From Bordetella parapertussis (GTDB lineage: Bacteria; Pseudomonadota; Gammaproteobacteria; Burkholderiales; Burkholderiaceae_C), in the NCBI GenBank assembly GCA_945878065.1, contig CAMDXA010000011.1, positions 1-59,634 on the forward strand: a DNA stretch of 59,634 bases, given 5' to 3'. Both the position numbers and the translations under genes were made by a program. This document shows, piece by piece, positions 40,100 to 48,932 of the stretch. Under the pieces are notes generated by a model. That model was not told where the DNA came from. It saw only the letters and a program-made list of their open reading frames with translations, and ran no database searches. Numbering within the stretch: position 1 is the first letter of the stretch; each line of letters starts with the position of its first letter.

Positions 40100-41089
40100 A
40101 TGACGATAAAACAGTCTGTTCAAACCCCCCATATTCTTGCGCTGGCCCGGCAAACCTTGACCATTGAAGCGCAAGCCATCGAAGGTGTGCGAGAAAATCT
40201 TGGCGATACGTTTGTACAAGCGGTGCAAGCCATTCTTTCGGTAAAGGGCCGCGTCGTGGTCATGGGCATGGGCAAAAGCGGTCACATCGGTCGCAAAATG
40301 GCCGCTACATTTGCTTCCACCGGAACCCCTGCATTTTTTGTGCATCCCGCCGAGGCCAGCCATGGCGATTTAGGCATGGTCATGCGCGACGATTTGGTCA
40401 TCGCCTTGTCCAACAGCGGCGAAAGCGAAGAGTTGTCGGCCATCCTGCCATTGATCAAACGCCAAGGGGTGATGCTGGTGGCCATCACCGGCAATACACA
40501 ATCCACCCTGGCCCAATATGCCAGTTGTGTGTTGGACAGCAGCGTTGAAAGAGAAGCCTGCCCTATGAATTTGGCACCTACCGCCAGCACCACCGCGCAA
40601 TTGGCCTTGGGAGATGCGCTCGCTGTGGCTGTGCTGGATGCCAGAGGATTCAAACCCGATGATTTCGCCCGCTCGCATCCCGGCGGCAGTTTGGGCAGAA
40701 GGCTGCTGACCCACTTGAATGATGTGATGCGAACCGGCGACAACATCCCCATGGTGGTTGCAGATGCGGGCTTGACGCAGTTGATGCGCGAAATGTCGCA
40801 AAAGGGTTTGGGTGCTACCGCCGTGGTGGATGCAAAGCGGCACGTGTTGGGCATATTCACCGACGGTGATTTACGGCGCTTGGTTGAAAAAGGCATTGAT
40901 TTGCGTGAACTGCGTGCGGCAGATGTGATGCACCCGAACCCAACCACGCTGGCAGACACTGCGCTGGCCGCAGAAGCCGCCGACCTGATGGAACAAAAAC
41001 GCATCACCAGTGTGTTGGTGGTGAATGCCCAGCAACAGTTGTGTGGTGTTGTGAACAGCAACGACTTGATGCGTGCCAAAGTGATTTGA
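40100..41089 (+). CDS. kdsD: Arabinose-5-phosphate isomerase (KdsD/KpsF)
   Basis: Converts ribulose 5-phosphate to arabinose 5-phosphate, the first step towards Kdo for lipopolysaccharide. The SIS domain contains VVVMGMGKSGHIGRKMAATF and ALSNSGESEELSAILPL; the CBS pair begins DVMRTGDNIPMV and includes GIFTDGDLRRL. ATG 40100 gives 329 residues, close to E. coli KdsD (328). An alternative ATG at 40055 overlaps the mnmE stop by ATGA and would add 15 residues. The next gene is kdsC. Confidence 0.96.
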   Translation: MTIKQSVQTPHILALARQTLTIEAQAIEGVRENLGDTFVQAVQAILSVKGRVVVMGMGKSGHIGRKMAATFASTGTPAFFVHPAEASHGDLGMVMRDDLVIALSNSGESEELSAILPLIKRQGVMLVAITGNTQSTLAQYASCVLDSSVEREACPMNLAPTASTTAQLALGDALAVAVLDARGFKPDDFARSHPGGSLGRRLLTHLNDVMRTGDNIPMVVADAGLTQLMREMSQKGLGATAVVDAKRHVLGIFTDGDLRRLVEKGIDLRELRAADVMHPNPTTLADTALAAEAADLMEQKRITSVLVVNAQQQLCGVVNSNDLMRAKVI

Positions 41090-41091
41090 CC

Positions 41092-41637
41092 ATGCACACC
41101 GATCCTCGATTCAACGAGTCACTGCTGCTTCGCGCACAGCACGTCAAAGTGTTTTTTTTGGATGTAGACGGGGTGTTAACCGACGGCAGCTTATTTATAA
41201 GCAGCGAAGGAGAAACATTCAAACGCTTTCACACATTGGATGGCCATGGTTTGAAAATGCTTCAAGCTGGTGGCGTGCAACCGGTGGTCATCACGGGCCG
41301 CGACAGCCTGGCGCTGAAAAAGCGCTTGAACGAGTTGGGTTTGCACACGGCCTTCTATGGTATCGAAGACAAAGGGAAGGTAGCGCAAACATGTTTACAA
41401 GACATGGGGCTGAGCTGGTCACAAGCCGCAGCCATGGGGGACGACTGGCCCGACTTGCCTATGTTGTTGCCTGCGGCCTTGTCGATGGCTCCGCCGCAAG
41501 CGCATGTGGAAGTCTTGTCCAGAGTGCACCATGTGTGCACTGCAGGGTCTGGCGCAGGTTCCGTGAGAGAGGCCTGTGATTTGTTGCTGCATGCCACAGG
41601 CGCATACGAACGCTTATTAAAAACAGTGGCGCCATGA
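41092..41637 (+). CDS. kdsC: 3-deoxy-D-manno-octulosonate-8-phosphate phosphatase
   Basis: HAD-superfamily phosphatase that releases Kdo from Kdo 8-phosphate. The catalytic aspartates lie in VFFLDVDGVLTDGSL (residues 19-33), the second motif in VVITGRDS, and the magnesium site in AAMGDDWPDLPML. The 181-residue size and absence of a cap domain fit the tetrameric KdsC. It starts 2 bp after kdsD and overlaps lptC by ATGA. Longer in-frame starts would run into kdsD. Confidence 0.96.
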   Translation: MHTDPRFNESLLLRAQHVKVFFLDVDGVLTDGSLFISSEGETFKRFHTLDGHGLKMLQAGGVQPVVITGRDSLALKKRLNELGLHTAFYGIEDKGKVAQTCLQDMGLSWSQAAAMGDDWPDLPMLLPAALSMAPPQAHVEVLSRVHHVCTAGSGAGSVREACDLLLHATGAYERLLKTVAP

Positions 41638-42278
41638 ACAGCCTGCCGCGTCCACAGCCTGCCAGCACCATCCACCTGGGAAGGCGCATGTATCAGCTGT
41701 GGGACATTGCCCTGGCCTATATGCCATTGTTCATGTTGAGCTTGCTGCTGTTGTTATCGATATGGTTGGTGCGCAATGCGCCGACCAGCCCGCCACCGGA
41801 AGCGCCGCAACCACTTTCTCACACCCCAGACTATGAATTCACTCGCTTCACATTAAGAAGTTACGACATCAACGGCAAAATTTTGTCGGCCATGAAGGGC
41901 GAGAAGGCACAACATTTCCAAGACACCTTGAACACCTTGGTGCAATCCCCCGATGTCTGGATTTTTTCGGACAAGCGCTTAACCACGGCCACCGCCAAAC
42001 AGGCATTGACCAATGAAGATGGCTCACAGGTGCAACTGATGGGTAGCGCGATGGTCAGGCGTGATGACAAGAACTCAGTTTCAAAAACCGAGCAAATCAA
42101 CAGCGACTTCTTACACTTTTATGCAGACAGCGACACGTTGGTCACCCATTTGCCTGTCAGCATCATTCGCGGAGAAGACCTTTTCTTTGCGGACAGTTTG
42201 CGTGCGGACAATATCAGCCAAGTGTTGCAGTTGAAGGGCCGCGTCAAGGTCAAAATCGTTCCGATGCCATCGCCATGA
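41634..42278 (+). CDS. lptC: LPS export protein LptC
   Basis: Bitopic inner-membrane protein that passes LPS from LptB2FG to the periplasmic bridge. One transmembrane helix (IALAYMPLFMLSLLLLLSIW, residues 25-44) is followed by a periplasmic beta-jellyroll with YEFTRFTLRSYDINGKILS. 214 residues, close to family size. It overlaps kdsC by ATGA. The usual downstream lptA-lptB pair is absent here; instead a terminator and a convergent RNA-binding protein gene follow. Confidence 0.92.
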   Translation: MNSLPRPQPASTIHLGRRMYQLWDIALAYMPLFMLSLLLLLSIWLVRNAPTSPPPEAPQPLSHTPDYEFTRFTLRSYDINGKILSAMKGEKAQHFQDTLNTLVQSPDVWIFSDKRLTTATAKQALTNEDGSQVQLMGSAMVRRDDKNSVSKTEQINSDFLHFYADSDTLVTHLPVSIIRGEDLFFADSLRADNISQVLQLKGRVKVKIVPMPSP

Positions 42279-42300
42279 AAAAAGGCCCCGAAGGGCCTTT
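42275..42300 (-). terminator. Intrinsic terminator shared by the convergent lptC and RRM-protein genes
   Basis: AAAGGCCC (42281-42288), CGAA loop, GGGCCTTT (42293-42300). Read on the minus strand the stem is followed by six T residues, a good terminator for the RNA-binding protein; the complementary A-run overlaps the lptC stop codon. On the plus strand the T-run is only three long. Confidence 0.85.
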
Positions 42301-42318
42301 CGCAAGTGTGAGCGCAGA

Positions 42319-42780
42319 TCAGTATTCGTTGCGACCGCCGCCGCCGCCTTCGCGACGACCACCGCCGCCGCCGCCGTAGCCGCCGCCGCCTTCACGACGA
42401 CCGCCACCACCACCGCCACCGTAACCGCCGCCGCCGCCACCACCGTAGCCGCCACCACCACCACCACCACCGTAACCGCCGCCGCCGCCACCACCATAGC
42501 CGCCACCACCACCACTACGGGGAGGGCGAGGCTCCATGGGGCGGGCTTCGTTCACCACCAAGCTGCGACCACCAAGTGGTTGGCCATTCATGCCGCTGAT
42601 GGCTGCTTGCGCCTCCGCATCAGACGCCATCTCTACAAAGCCGAAGCCTTTGGAGCGACCGGTGTCGCGCTCCATCATGACCTTGGCGCTTGTGACGCTA
42701 CCAAATTGACCAAAAGATTGTTCCAGATCGCCATCACGAACGGAATAAGGCAGATTGCCCACGTACAGTTTGTTGCCCAT
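42319..42780 (-). CDS. Glycine-rich RNA-binding protein (single RRM)
   Basis: 153 residues. Residues 1-80 form one RNA recognition motif with RNP2 KLYVGNLPYS and RNP1 KGFGFVEM; the rest is a low-complexity tail of Gly runs broken by single Tyr (GGYGG repeats) and three RRE(G) patches, ending RNEY. Such proteins are usually cold-induced RNA chaperones in bacteria and resemble plant glycine-rich RNA-binding proteins. The tail's GCC/GGC-rich DNA (about 42330-42530) is prone to replication slippage. A hairpin covers the Shine-Dalgarno (see 42784-42822). Monocistronic with its own terminator. Confidence 0.95.
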   Translation of the reverse strand: MGNKLYVGNLPYSVRDGDLEQSFGQFGSVTSAKVMMERDTGRSKGFGFVEMASDAEAQAAISGMNGQPLGGRSLVVNEARPMEPRPPRSGGGGGYGGGGGGGYGGGGGGGGYGGGGGGGYGGGGGGGRREGGGGYGGGGGGRREGGGGGRNEY

Positions 42781-42783
42781 TCA

Positions 42784-42822
42784 GGGACTCCATAAAAACG
42801 AATAAAAAAGCGATGGAGTCCC
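42784..42822 (-). promoter_or_regulatory. Hairpin sequestering the Shine-Dalgarno of the RRM-protein mRNA
   Basis: On the mRNA, GGGACUCCAU (42822-42813) pairs perfectly with AUGGAGUCCC (42793-42784) across a 19-base U-rich loop. The right arm contains GGAG, seven bases before the ATG at 42780, so the stem closes the ribosome binding site. It could act as an RNA thermometer, or as an autoregulatory binding site for the RRM protein itself on the U-rich loop. It lies inside the 5' leader and lacks the position of a terminator. Confidence 0.7.
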
Positions 42823-42932
42823 GATTGCACCTGTCCACGAAAGCCAAGAAGCGAAACTAGCCGATCACCCGCACACTGTGTGTCCACCCCGTGGCTACAC
42901 CAGTGAGAACCATTATGAAACAGAAAAGGATG

Positions 42933-42954
42933 AAAAAGCCAAGTATTTATGGCT
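42933..42954 (-). terminator. Probable terminator after amtB
   Basis: On the minus strand AGCCA-TAAATACT-TGGCT is followed by TTTTTC, 35 bp beyond the amtB stop. The stem is only 5 bp, so this is moderate evidence. Confidence 0.5.
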
Positions 42955-42988
42955 GGTAAATGCGTGAAAACCCTAAAAACGACACTCA

Positions 42989-44191
42989 TCACCAACTTGA
43001 TTCCCTGTCCGGGCTTGCGCTGATTTTATGAATACTCAAATCAGCGCCTTGGAATTCGTCTTCTTGGCTCAAGCGCAAACCCACAAAATGACGGATCAGC
43101 CCGTATAAGACCAGTGAAGACAGCAGCGCCCAGACCACGGCCAACAAAGTGCCGAGTGCCTGAGCCATCAGACTGACGCCGCCCAAGCCTCCCAATGACT
43201 GCTGCCCAAAGATGCCCGCAGCCAGTCCGCCCCAAGTGCCACACAAGCCATGCAAAGGCCACACACCCAACACATCGTCAATTTTCCAGCGGTTTTGCGT
43301 CAAGGTGAACATATAAACAAACAACGCGCCGGCGATGGCGCCGACCACCAAGGCGCCCATCGGATGCATCACATCAGAACCCGCGCAAACCGCGACCAGT
43401 CCTGCCAGCGGTCCATTGTGGACAAAGCCGGGGTCATTTTTGCCGAACCACAGCGCGGCCAATGTGCCGCCCACCATGGCCATCAAGGTATTGACCGCCA
43501 CCAGTCCAGACACTTTGTCCAAGGTTTGCGCGCTCATGACATTGAAACCAAACCAGCCCACACACAATACCCATGCACCCAAGGCCAGAAATGGGATGCT
43601 CGAAGGCGGGTGCGCTGAAATGGCACCATCTTTGCGGTACCGGTTGCTGCGCGCGCCCAACAAAATCACCGCAGGCAAAGCAATCCATCCGCCGACCGCA
43701 TGAACCACCACCGAACCCGCGAAATCATGGAATTCAGCGCCCGCCGTCTCGGCCAACCAGGCTTGAAATCCAAAATGCTTATTCCAAGCAATGCCTTCAA
43801 AAAAAGGATAAATAAAACCGACGATAACCGCAGTTGCAAGCAGTTGAGGATAAAAACGCGCACGTTCAGCAATTCCTCCAGAAACGATGGCAGGAATAGC
43901 CGCTGCAAAAGTGAGCAAAAAGAAGAACTTGACCAAGTCGTAGCCATTGCGATCAGCCAAAACACTTGCAGAGACAAAAAACCCAGTGCCGTAAGCAACG
44001 CCGTAACCTACCAAAAAGTACACCACGGTGGACACGCTGAAATCGACCAAAATTTTGACCAAGGCATTGACTTGGTTTTTATGTCGGACCGTGCCAAGTT
44101 CTAAAAAGGCAAATCCGGCGTGCATGGCCAAAACCATGATGGCGCCGAGCAGAATGAACAAGGCGTCAGCGCCCTGTTTGAGTGCGTCCAT
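42989..44191 (-). CDS. amtB: Ammonium transporter (Amt family)
   Basis: 400-residue inner-membrane channel for ammonium. It has eleven predicted hydrophobic helices, the Amt signature DFAGSVVVHAVGGWIALPA, and GHLYPP-type downstream regions such as PLHGLCGTWGGLAAGIFG with the twin-histidine pore positions. There is no signal peptide in front of the first helix with the chosen ATG 44191, which has AGGAG seven bases upstream; an in-frame extension is possible but unlikely. No glnK neighbour is present, unlike the common glnK-amtB pair. Confidence 0.94.
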   Translation of the reverse strand: MDALKQGADALFILLGAIMVLAMHAGFAFLELGTVRHKNQVNALVKILVDFSVSTVVYFLVGYGVAYGTGFFVSASVLADRNGYDLVKFFFLLTFAAAIPAIVSGGIAERARFYPQLLATAVIVGFIYPFFEGIAWNKHFGFQAWLAETAGAEFHDFAGSVVVHAVGGWIALPAVILLGARSNRYRKDGAISAHPPSSIPFLALGAWVLCVGWFGFNVMSAQTLDKVSGLVAVNTLMAMVGGTLAALWFGKNDPGFVHNGPLAGLVAVCAGSDVMHPMGALVVGAIAGALFVYMFTLTQNRWKIDDVLGVWPLHGLCGTWGGLAAGIFGQQSLGGLGGVSLMAQALGTLLAVVWALLSSLVLYGLIRHFVGLRLSQEDEFQGADLSIHKISASPDRESSW

Positions 44192-44449
44192 GAGAACTCC
44201 TGGGGAAAAATGTTCTAAAAAAGTGCGTGAATTGCTAGAAAAAGGAAATGCACCAAAACTAAGCAAAAACCACACCGTACAGAAAAAAAGCGCCGAGACA
44301 GTGCAGGCGGCAAATCAGGGGATAAACAGGCGAAACGCTTGGATATACTGAGAGCCAGCGCCGATTTGCCACCGCTTGCGGGCGCTTTAACAAATTCAGC
44401 TAAACACGTCATGCCAAGCGCCTGCGTATTTAGCAAGGCCAACCATCAC

Positions 44450-45586
44450 ATGACATTTGCTGCGACACCTCTATCGATGAACTTTGACAGACCCTTGGCA
44501 CTCAGGGGCGGCGGGGTATTGAACACGTACCAGTTGCAGTATGAAACCTATGGCCGTTTGAATGAAAAGCGCGATAACGCGGTGCTCATTTGCCATGCCC
44601 TGAATGCTTCGCACCACGTCGCTGGCTATTACGAGGGCCAAGCAAAAAGCACGGGCTGGTGGGACAACATGATCGGCCCCGGTAAGCCAGTGGACACCGA
44701 TCGGTTTTTTGTGATTGGCGTCAACAACCCAGGCTCGTGTTTTGGCTCTACCGGCCCGATGCACACCCACCCGCAAACCCAGCAGGTGTATGGCGCAGAC
44801 TTTCCGGTTGTCACCGTTGAAGATTGGGTAGATGCACAGGCCCGGTTATTGGATGACATGGGGATCACGCAACTGGCGGCCGTCATGGGCGGCAGTTTAG
44901 GCGGCATGCAGGCATTGAGTTGGAGCTTGCAATACCCCAACCGAGTACGCCATGCCGTGGTGATTGCCAGCGCACCAAATTTGAATGCAGAAAACATCGC
45001 ATTTAACGAAGTGGCGCGCCGTGCGATCACCACCGACCCAGATTTTCATGGCGGGCATTTTTACGCGCACGGCGTTGTTCCGAAAAGAGGTCTGCGCATC
45101 GCACGCATGCTCGGGCACATCACCTATTTGAGCGATGATGTGATGAACACCAAATTTGGACGCGCACTGCAAAGCGGCGAGGTGTTCAAGTACAGCACCC
45201 AAGAAATAGAGTTTCAGATCGAAAGTTATTTGCGCTACCAAGGCGATAAATTCAGTGAGTATTTTGATGCCAATACTTATTTATTGATCACACGGGCCTT
45301 GGATTATTTTGATCCGGCTTCGCAACACCAAGGCAATTTAACCAAAGCCTTGGCACCTGCATGCGCCAAATTTTTATTGGTGAGCTTCACCACTGACTGG
45401 AGATTTGCCCCCGCACGCAGCAGAGAAATTGTGCAGGCATTGGTGGCCAACCAACGCGACGTCAGCTATGCCGAAATAGACGCGCCGCATGGACACGATG
45501 CATTTTTGATGGACGACCCGCGCTATCTCAAACTGGTGAGGTCTTACTTTGCAGGCATTCAAACCCAAACTGCGGAGGCGGCATGA
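44450..45586 (+). CDS. metX: Homoserine O-acyltransferase MetX
   Basis: Activates homoserine by acylation for methionine synthesis. The alpha/beta hydrolase fold has the nucleophile elbow [10 protein letters not shown] near residue 148 and a catalytic Asp/His end ([19 protein letters not shown]). Sequence [12 protein letters not shown] near residue 95 occurs in the proteobacterial MetX branch, some of which use succinyl-CoA instead of acetyl-CoA, so I leave the acyl donor open. I chose ATG 44450 (378 residues); in-frame starts up to 44339 exist. It overlaps metW by ATGA. Confidence 0.95.
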   Translation: MTFAATPLSMNFDRPLALRGGGVLNTYQLQYETYGRLNEKRDNAVLICHALNASHHVAGYYEGQAKSTGWWDNMIGPGKPVDTDRFFVIGVNNPGSCFGSTGPMHTHPQTQQVYGADFPVVTVEDWVDAQARLLDDMGITQLAAVMGGSLGGMQALSWSLQYPNRVRHAVVIASAPNLNAENIAFNEVARRAITTDPDFHGGHFYAHGVVPKRGLRIARMLGHITYLSDDVMNTKFGRALQSGEVFKYSTQEIEFQIESYLRYQGDKFSEYFDANTYLLITRALDYFDPASQHQGNLTKALAPACAKFLLVSFTTDWRFAPARSREIVQALVANQRDVSYAEIDAPHGHDAFLMDDPRYLKLVRSYFAGIQTQTAEAA

Positions 45587-46182
45587 GCAACCGCTGGATG
45601 ATTGAAACCATAGCCGCCATGGTGCCTCAGGGCAGCCGCGTGCTCGACTTAGGATGCGGTGACGGCACCTTGCTCAGCCACTTACAACAACACCGTGGCT
45701 GCACCGGCTATGGCGTCGAAATTGATGACGCCAATGTCGCCGCCTGCGTAGAGCGCAGCGTCAATGTCATACAACTTAACTTGGACCAAGGTCTGCGGAT
45801 GTTCGATGACCAAAGCTTTGACGTGGTCTTGCAAATCGACACCTTGCAACATTTGCGCAATGCGCAAACCATGCTGCTTGAAACCTTGCGTGTGGGGCGC
45901 ATGGGCATCATCACATTCCCCAACTTTGCCCATTGGTTCAACCGCTGGAGCGTGTTGTTGGGGCGCATGCCAATCACACGAAAACTGCCTTACCAGTGGT
46001 ATGACACACCCAATATTCGGGTGGGTACATTTGCTGATTTTGAAGCCATGGTGGATGAATTGCAATTGACCAAGCAACAAGCGTTCGGCTTGCAAGACCA
46101 AAACACCGTACGATGGTGGCCCAATCTCAGAGCAACCACTGCGGTTTTCCAACTCACGTCAGGCAGTAAATCACCCTTATGA
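45583..46182 (+). CDS. metW: Methionine biosynthesis protein MetW
   Basis: 199-residue SAM-dependent methyltransferase-like protein always found next to metX in many proteobacteria and needed for full homoserine acylation. The SAM-binding motif [13 protein letters not shown] is at residues 19-31, and [16 protein letters not shown] plus [12 protein letters not shown] are characteristic of MetW. It overlaps metX upstream and the hydrolase downstream by 4 bp each. Confidence 0.96.
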   Translation: MSNRWMIETIAAMVPQGSRVLDLGCGDGTLLSHLQQHRGCTGYGVEIDDANVAACVERSVNVIQLNLDQGLRMFDDQSFDVVLQIDTLQHLRNAQTMLLETLRVGRMGIITFPNFAHWFNRWSVLLGRMPITRKLPYQWYDTPNIRVGTFADFEAMVDELQLTKQQAFGLQDQNTVRWWPNLRATTAVFQLTSGSKSPL

Positions 46183-47051
46183 GCAAGATTGCAGCACAGC
46201 ACAGCTTTCACCACGAAATCACATACACCACCATAGACCACCACACCTTGGCCCGTTACGACTGGCCAGTGCCGACAGGCTCAGCCAAAGCGCTGGTTTT
46301 GTTGGTACATGGTTTGGGAGAACACATGGGCCGCTATCAACATGTGGCGTTTGCCTTGCAGCAAGCGGGATACAGGGTCATAGGCTATGACCATGTGGGA
46401 CATGGTCTGTCAAGCGGCAAGCGCGGAGACACCGACACCCCCGACCAATTGACTGAACATTTGCAACACATGGCAAAAGAGGTGAAATCGCTGCATACAG
46501 GATTGCCCTTGGTGCTGTTAGGTCACAGCATGGGAGGCTTGGTGGTGCAGCGTGCCGCCGCGTCAGACCGATCGCTGGCCGATTCAGTCGTCATGAGCTC
46601 GCCGGCATTGGCGACATTTGCCAACGCCTTACAAAAATTATTGCTGGCTACCTTGCCGAAATGGCTGCCCCATTTGCGTGTCGACAACGGCTTGAAGCTG
46701 GAGGGACTCTCCCGAGACGCGCAGGTGGTGCGTGATTACAAACACGACCGCTTGGTGCACCGCTTGATTTCTGCGTCATTGGGCGCTTGGATTGTGCAAG
46801 AAGGCATCAAAGCCGTGCAACAGGCCGAACAATGGCAGGTGCCATCATTGTTGTTGTATGCGGGTCAAGACAAACTGGTCAATCCGCAAGGCAGTGCAGA
46901 GTTTTCAAAGCGGGCATCTGCAGAAGTTTTGCAGTCACATTGTTTCAATGTGATGTACCACGAGATATTCAACGATCCCGAAAAACAGGTGGTGTTACAA
47001 AAACTGGTCCATTGGTTGGACGCACGCTATGCAAGCGCTCACAGCAGCTGA
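46179..47051 (+). CDS. Alpha/beta-fold hydrolase, monoacylglycerol lipase/lysophospholipase-like
   Basis: 290-residue serine hydrolase. The oxyanion-hole segment LLVHGLGEHMGRYQHVA, nucleophile elbow LLGHSMGGLVVQ (serine near residue 116), acid in LLYAGQDKLVNPQ and histidine in MYHEIFNDPEK form the expected triad. This pattern fits the monoglyceride lipase/PldB subgroup (serine aminopeptidase S33-like). It is translationally coupled to metW (ATGA), but the metabolic link is not apparent. Its 3' end overlaps that of the convergent rsmE by 13 bp. Confidence 0.9.
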   Translation: MSKIAAQHSFHHEITYTTIDHHTLARYDWPVPTGSAKALVLLVHGLGEHMGRYQHVAFALQQAGYRVIGYDHVGHGLSSGKRGDTDTPDQLTEHLQHMAKEVKSLHTGLPLVLLGHSMGGLVVQRAAASDRSLADSVVMSSPALATFANALQKLLLATLPKWLPHLRVDNGLKLEGLSRDAQVVRDYKHDRLVHRLISASLGAWIVQEGIKAVQQAEQWQVPSLLLYAGQDKLVNPQGSAEFSKRASAEVLQSHCFNVMYHEIFNDPEKQVVLQKLVHWLDARYASAHSS

Positions 47052-47764
47052 GACAACACCACCAGCGGTGCGGTTTCCGAGCGCAATGTGTGCGCACCCA
47101 GTGACACAGGCGCAAACCCGTTGGCGATCGCCAAAGATTCTTCTTCCTCGCTTAAGCCGCCTTCGGGTCCGCTGAGAATGCAAACAGCAGCCGGTGTTGT
47201 GCGCGACAAATCACGCCAAGGCCGCGCTTGTGGTTGCAGCGAAAGCACAAACTGCTGCACATCCCCGGCGGGTTTGTGATGAGACCACCAAGCAGACCAC
47301 GTCAGCGCAAGATCAATCTGCGGGACACGGTTTCTCCCCGATTGCGCACACGCCGATTGCGCGATGCCCAGCCAATGTTGCTGGCGCTTGAGCGCTCGTT
47401 CACCTTGCAGCTTCAACACGGTTCGTTGCGTCATCAGCGGTGTAATGCGTGACACGCCAAGCTCCGTGGCTTTTTCTACCAGCCAATCCATGCGTTCATT
47501 GGCGGGCATGCCAAGCACCAAATGGCTGCGGCACGCAAGGCTAGCAACATCAGGCAAAAAAGTGTGCACAAGCACTTGTACCTGTTGGCGGCCCATGTGC
47601 AGCACCTGCGCTGGGTAGCAGCCATCTTCACCGTTGAACAATTCCAGCCACATACCGGGCTGAAGCCGCAACACTTGCACATGCCGTGCGGCCTCGTCAT
47701 CTAACAACAATTCAGTATCAGCCTGCAAAGGGTTGCGCACAAACACGCGAAGTTTCGCGCTCAC
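47039..47764 (-). CDS. rsmE: 16S rRNA (uracil-1498-N3)-methyltransferase RsmE
   Basis: Methylates U1498 in helix 44 of 16S rRNA. 241 residues with an N-terminal PUA-like part (LRVFVRNPLQADTELLLDDE) and a C-terminal SPOUT trefoil knot: ILSGPEGGLSEEEE, then VSLGAHTLRSETAPL, the SAM-binding knot motif. The start is a GTG at 47764 that overlaps the amgK stop as GTGA; the in-frame sequence farther upstream is antisense-free but inside amgK and unlike the family. It ends 13 bp inside the convergent hydrolase gene. Confidence 0.93.
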   Translation of the reverse strand: MSAKLRVFVRNPLQADTELLLDDEAARHVQVLRLQPGMWLELFNGEDGCYPAQVLHMGRQQVQVLVHTFLPDVASLACRSHLVLGMPANERMDWLVEKATELGVSRITPLMTQRTVLKLQGERALKRQQHWLGIAQSACAQSGRNRVPQIDLALTWSAWWSHHKPAGDVQQFVLSLQPQARPWRDLSRTTPAAVCILSGPEGGLSEEEESLAIANGFAPVSLGAHTLRSETAPLVVLSQLL

Positions 47765-48882
47765 AGGCGACCAAAAGAAAAAGCCACCGCAGACGAGGTG
47801 TCTTCGATCTGATCGATCAGCCGCAAAAGCGGGAACAACTCTCGGTAGCGTGATGCGGTGCTTCTCAAATAAGCGATGAACCTGGGCGTGTCGGCCAAGT
47901 ATTTGGGCTTGCCATCGCGAATACCCAAGCGCGCAAAAATACCAGCCACTTTCAGGTGTCGCTGCAAGCCCATCCATTCCACCGCACGGTAAAACGCGCC
48001 AAAGTCCTGGTGCCAATCTTCAAAATCGAGCAAGCCTTGGCGGCGCGCCTTTTCCCAATAGCGCACCGTGACGTCCAAGCAAACATCTTCATCCCAACTG
48101 ACAAATGCATCACGCATCAAGCTGGCAATGTCATAGGTGATCGGGCCGTACACCGCGTCTTGAAAATCCAGCACCCCTAAAACCGGAGATGCCTGTGAAG
48201 AGGAACTGACCATCAAATTGCGCGGCATGAAATCGCGGTGAACAAATACCTGAGGCGCTGCCAAATTGTGTGCGATGACCGCATCAAACACCGCGTGAAG
48301 GCGGTTTAATTGCTCATCATCTAAAAGCACTTGCTTGTGCTGTGCCACATACCATTGTGGAAACAGCATTAACTCGCGGCGCAACAACGCCTCGTCGTAC
48401 ACAGGCAATATGTCCGGGCGCGAGGCCTGTTGCAACTGCAGCAGTGCATCGGTGGCTTGCCCAAACAGCGAGTGGCGCATTGCCGGGTCTGCGGTCTCAA
48501 GCACCTGCATCATGGTGTGCGTGCCCAAATCGTCAAGCAGCATAAAGCCGTGAGCCTCGTCCCATTGCAACACCTGCGGAACACGCAAACCGGCTTGCCC
48601 AAACAACTTCGCGATCTGCACAAAGGCCGGGTTGTTTTCTTTGTCTGGCGGGGCATCCATCACTATGCAACTGCCAGTGCCCATGCGGGCGCGAAAATAG
48701 CGGCGAAAACTGGCATCCGCACTGGCAATGCCCACGCTGTCTGGCACCAAGCCGTGGCTGTTGGCCAACAACTTCAGCCACTGGTCAAAGGCAATTTCAC
48801 GCGCCGCGTCGGGCCATCCGAGTGCGTGCACGGCCGCTGAAACAGAGGCGGGTGGGGTAGATTGGGGTGAAGGTGTGCTCAT
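47761..48882 (-). CDS. amgK: AmgK-type amino sugar kinase (aminoglycoside phosphotransferase fold)
   Basis: Probable N-acetylmuramate/N-acetylglucosamine anomeric kinase of peptidoglycan recycling, the partner of MurU. 373 residues; kinase motifs are HRDFMPRNLMV (catalytic loop, near residue 215) and GVLDFQDAVYGPI (metal-binding Asp). The N-terminal segment ADASFRRYFRARMGTGSCIVMDAPPDKE is typical of AmgK and is described here by position (about residues 54-81). It is divergent from lptD with about 50 bp between starts, the same arrangement seen in other proteobacteria, but murU is 44 kb away. Confidence 0.86.
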   Translation of the reverse strand: MSTPSPQSTPPASVSAAVHALGWPDAAREIAFDQWLKLLANSHGLVPDSVGIASADASFRRYFRARMGTGSCIVMDAPPDKENNPAFVQIAKLFGQAGLRVPQVLQWDEAHGFMLLDDLGTHTMMQVLETADPAMRHSLFGQATDALLQLQQASRPDILPVYDEALLRRELMLFPQWYVAQHKQVLLDDEQLNRLHAVFDAVIAHNLAAPQVFVHRDFMPRNLMVSSSSQASPVLGVLDFQDAVYGPITYDIASLMRDAFVSWDEDVCLDVTVRYWEKARRQGLLDFEDWHQDFGAFYRAVEWMGLQRHLKVAGIFARLGIRDGKPKYLADTPRFIAYLRSTASRYRELFPLLRLIDQIEDTSSAVAFSFGRL

Positions 48883-48932
48883 GGATAATCCAAATTCTAC
48901 AAACTGCGCTTTTCCCTGCGTTTATTTCCCCT

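Noticed and set aside
47765..48016. N-terminal extension of the rsmE frame into amgK
   Set aside because: These residues are an out-of-frame reading of amgK; the family N-terminus begins right after the GTG at 47764.
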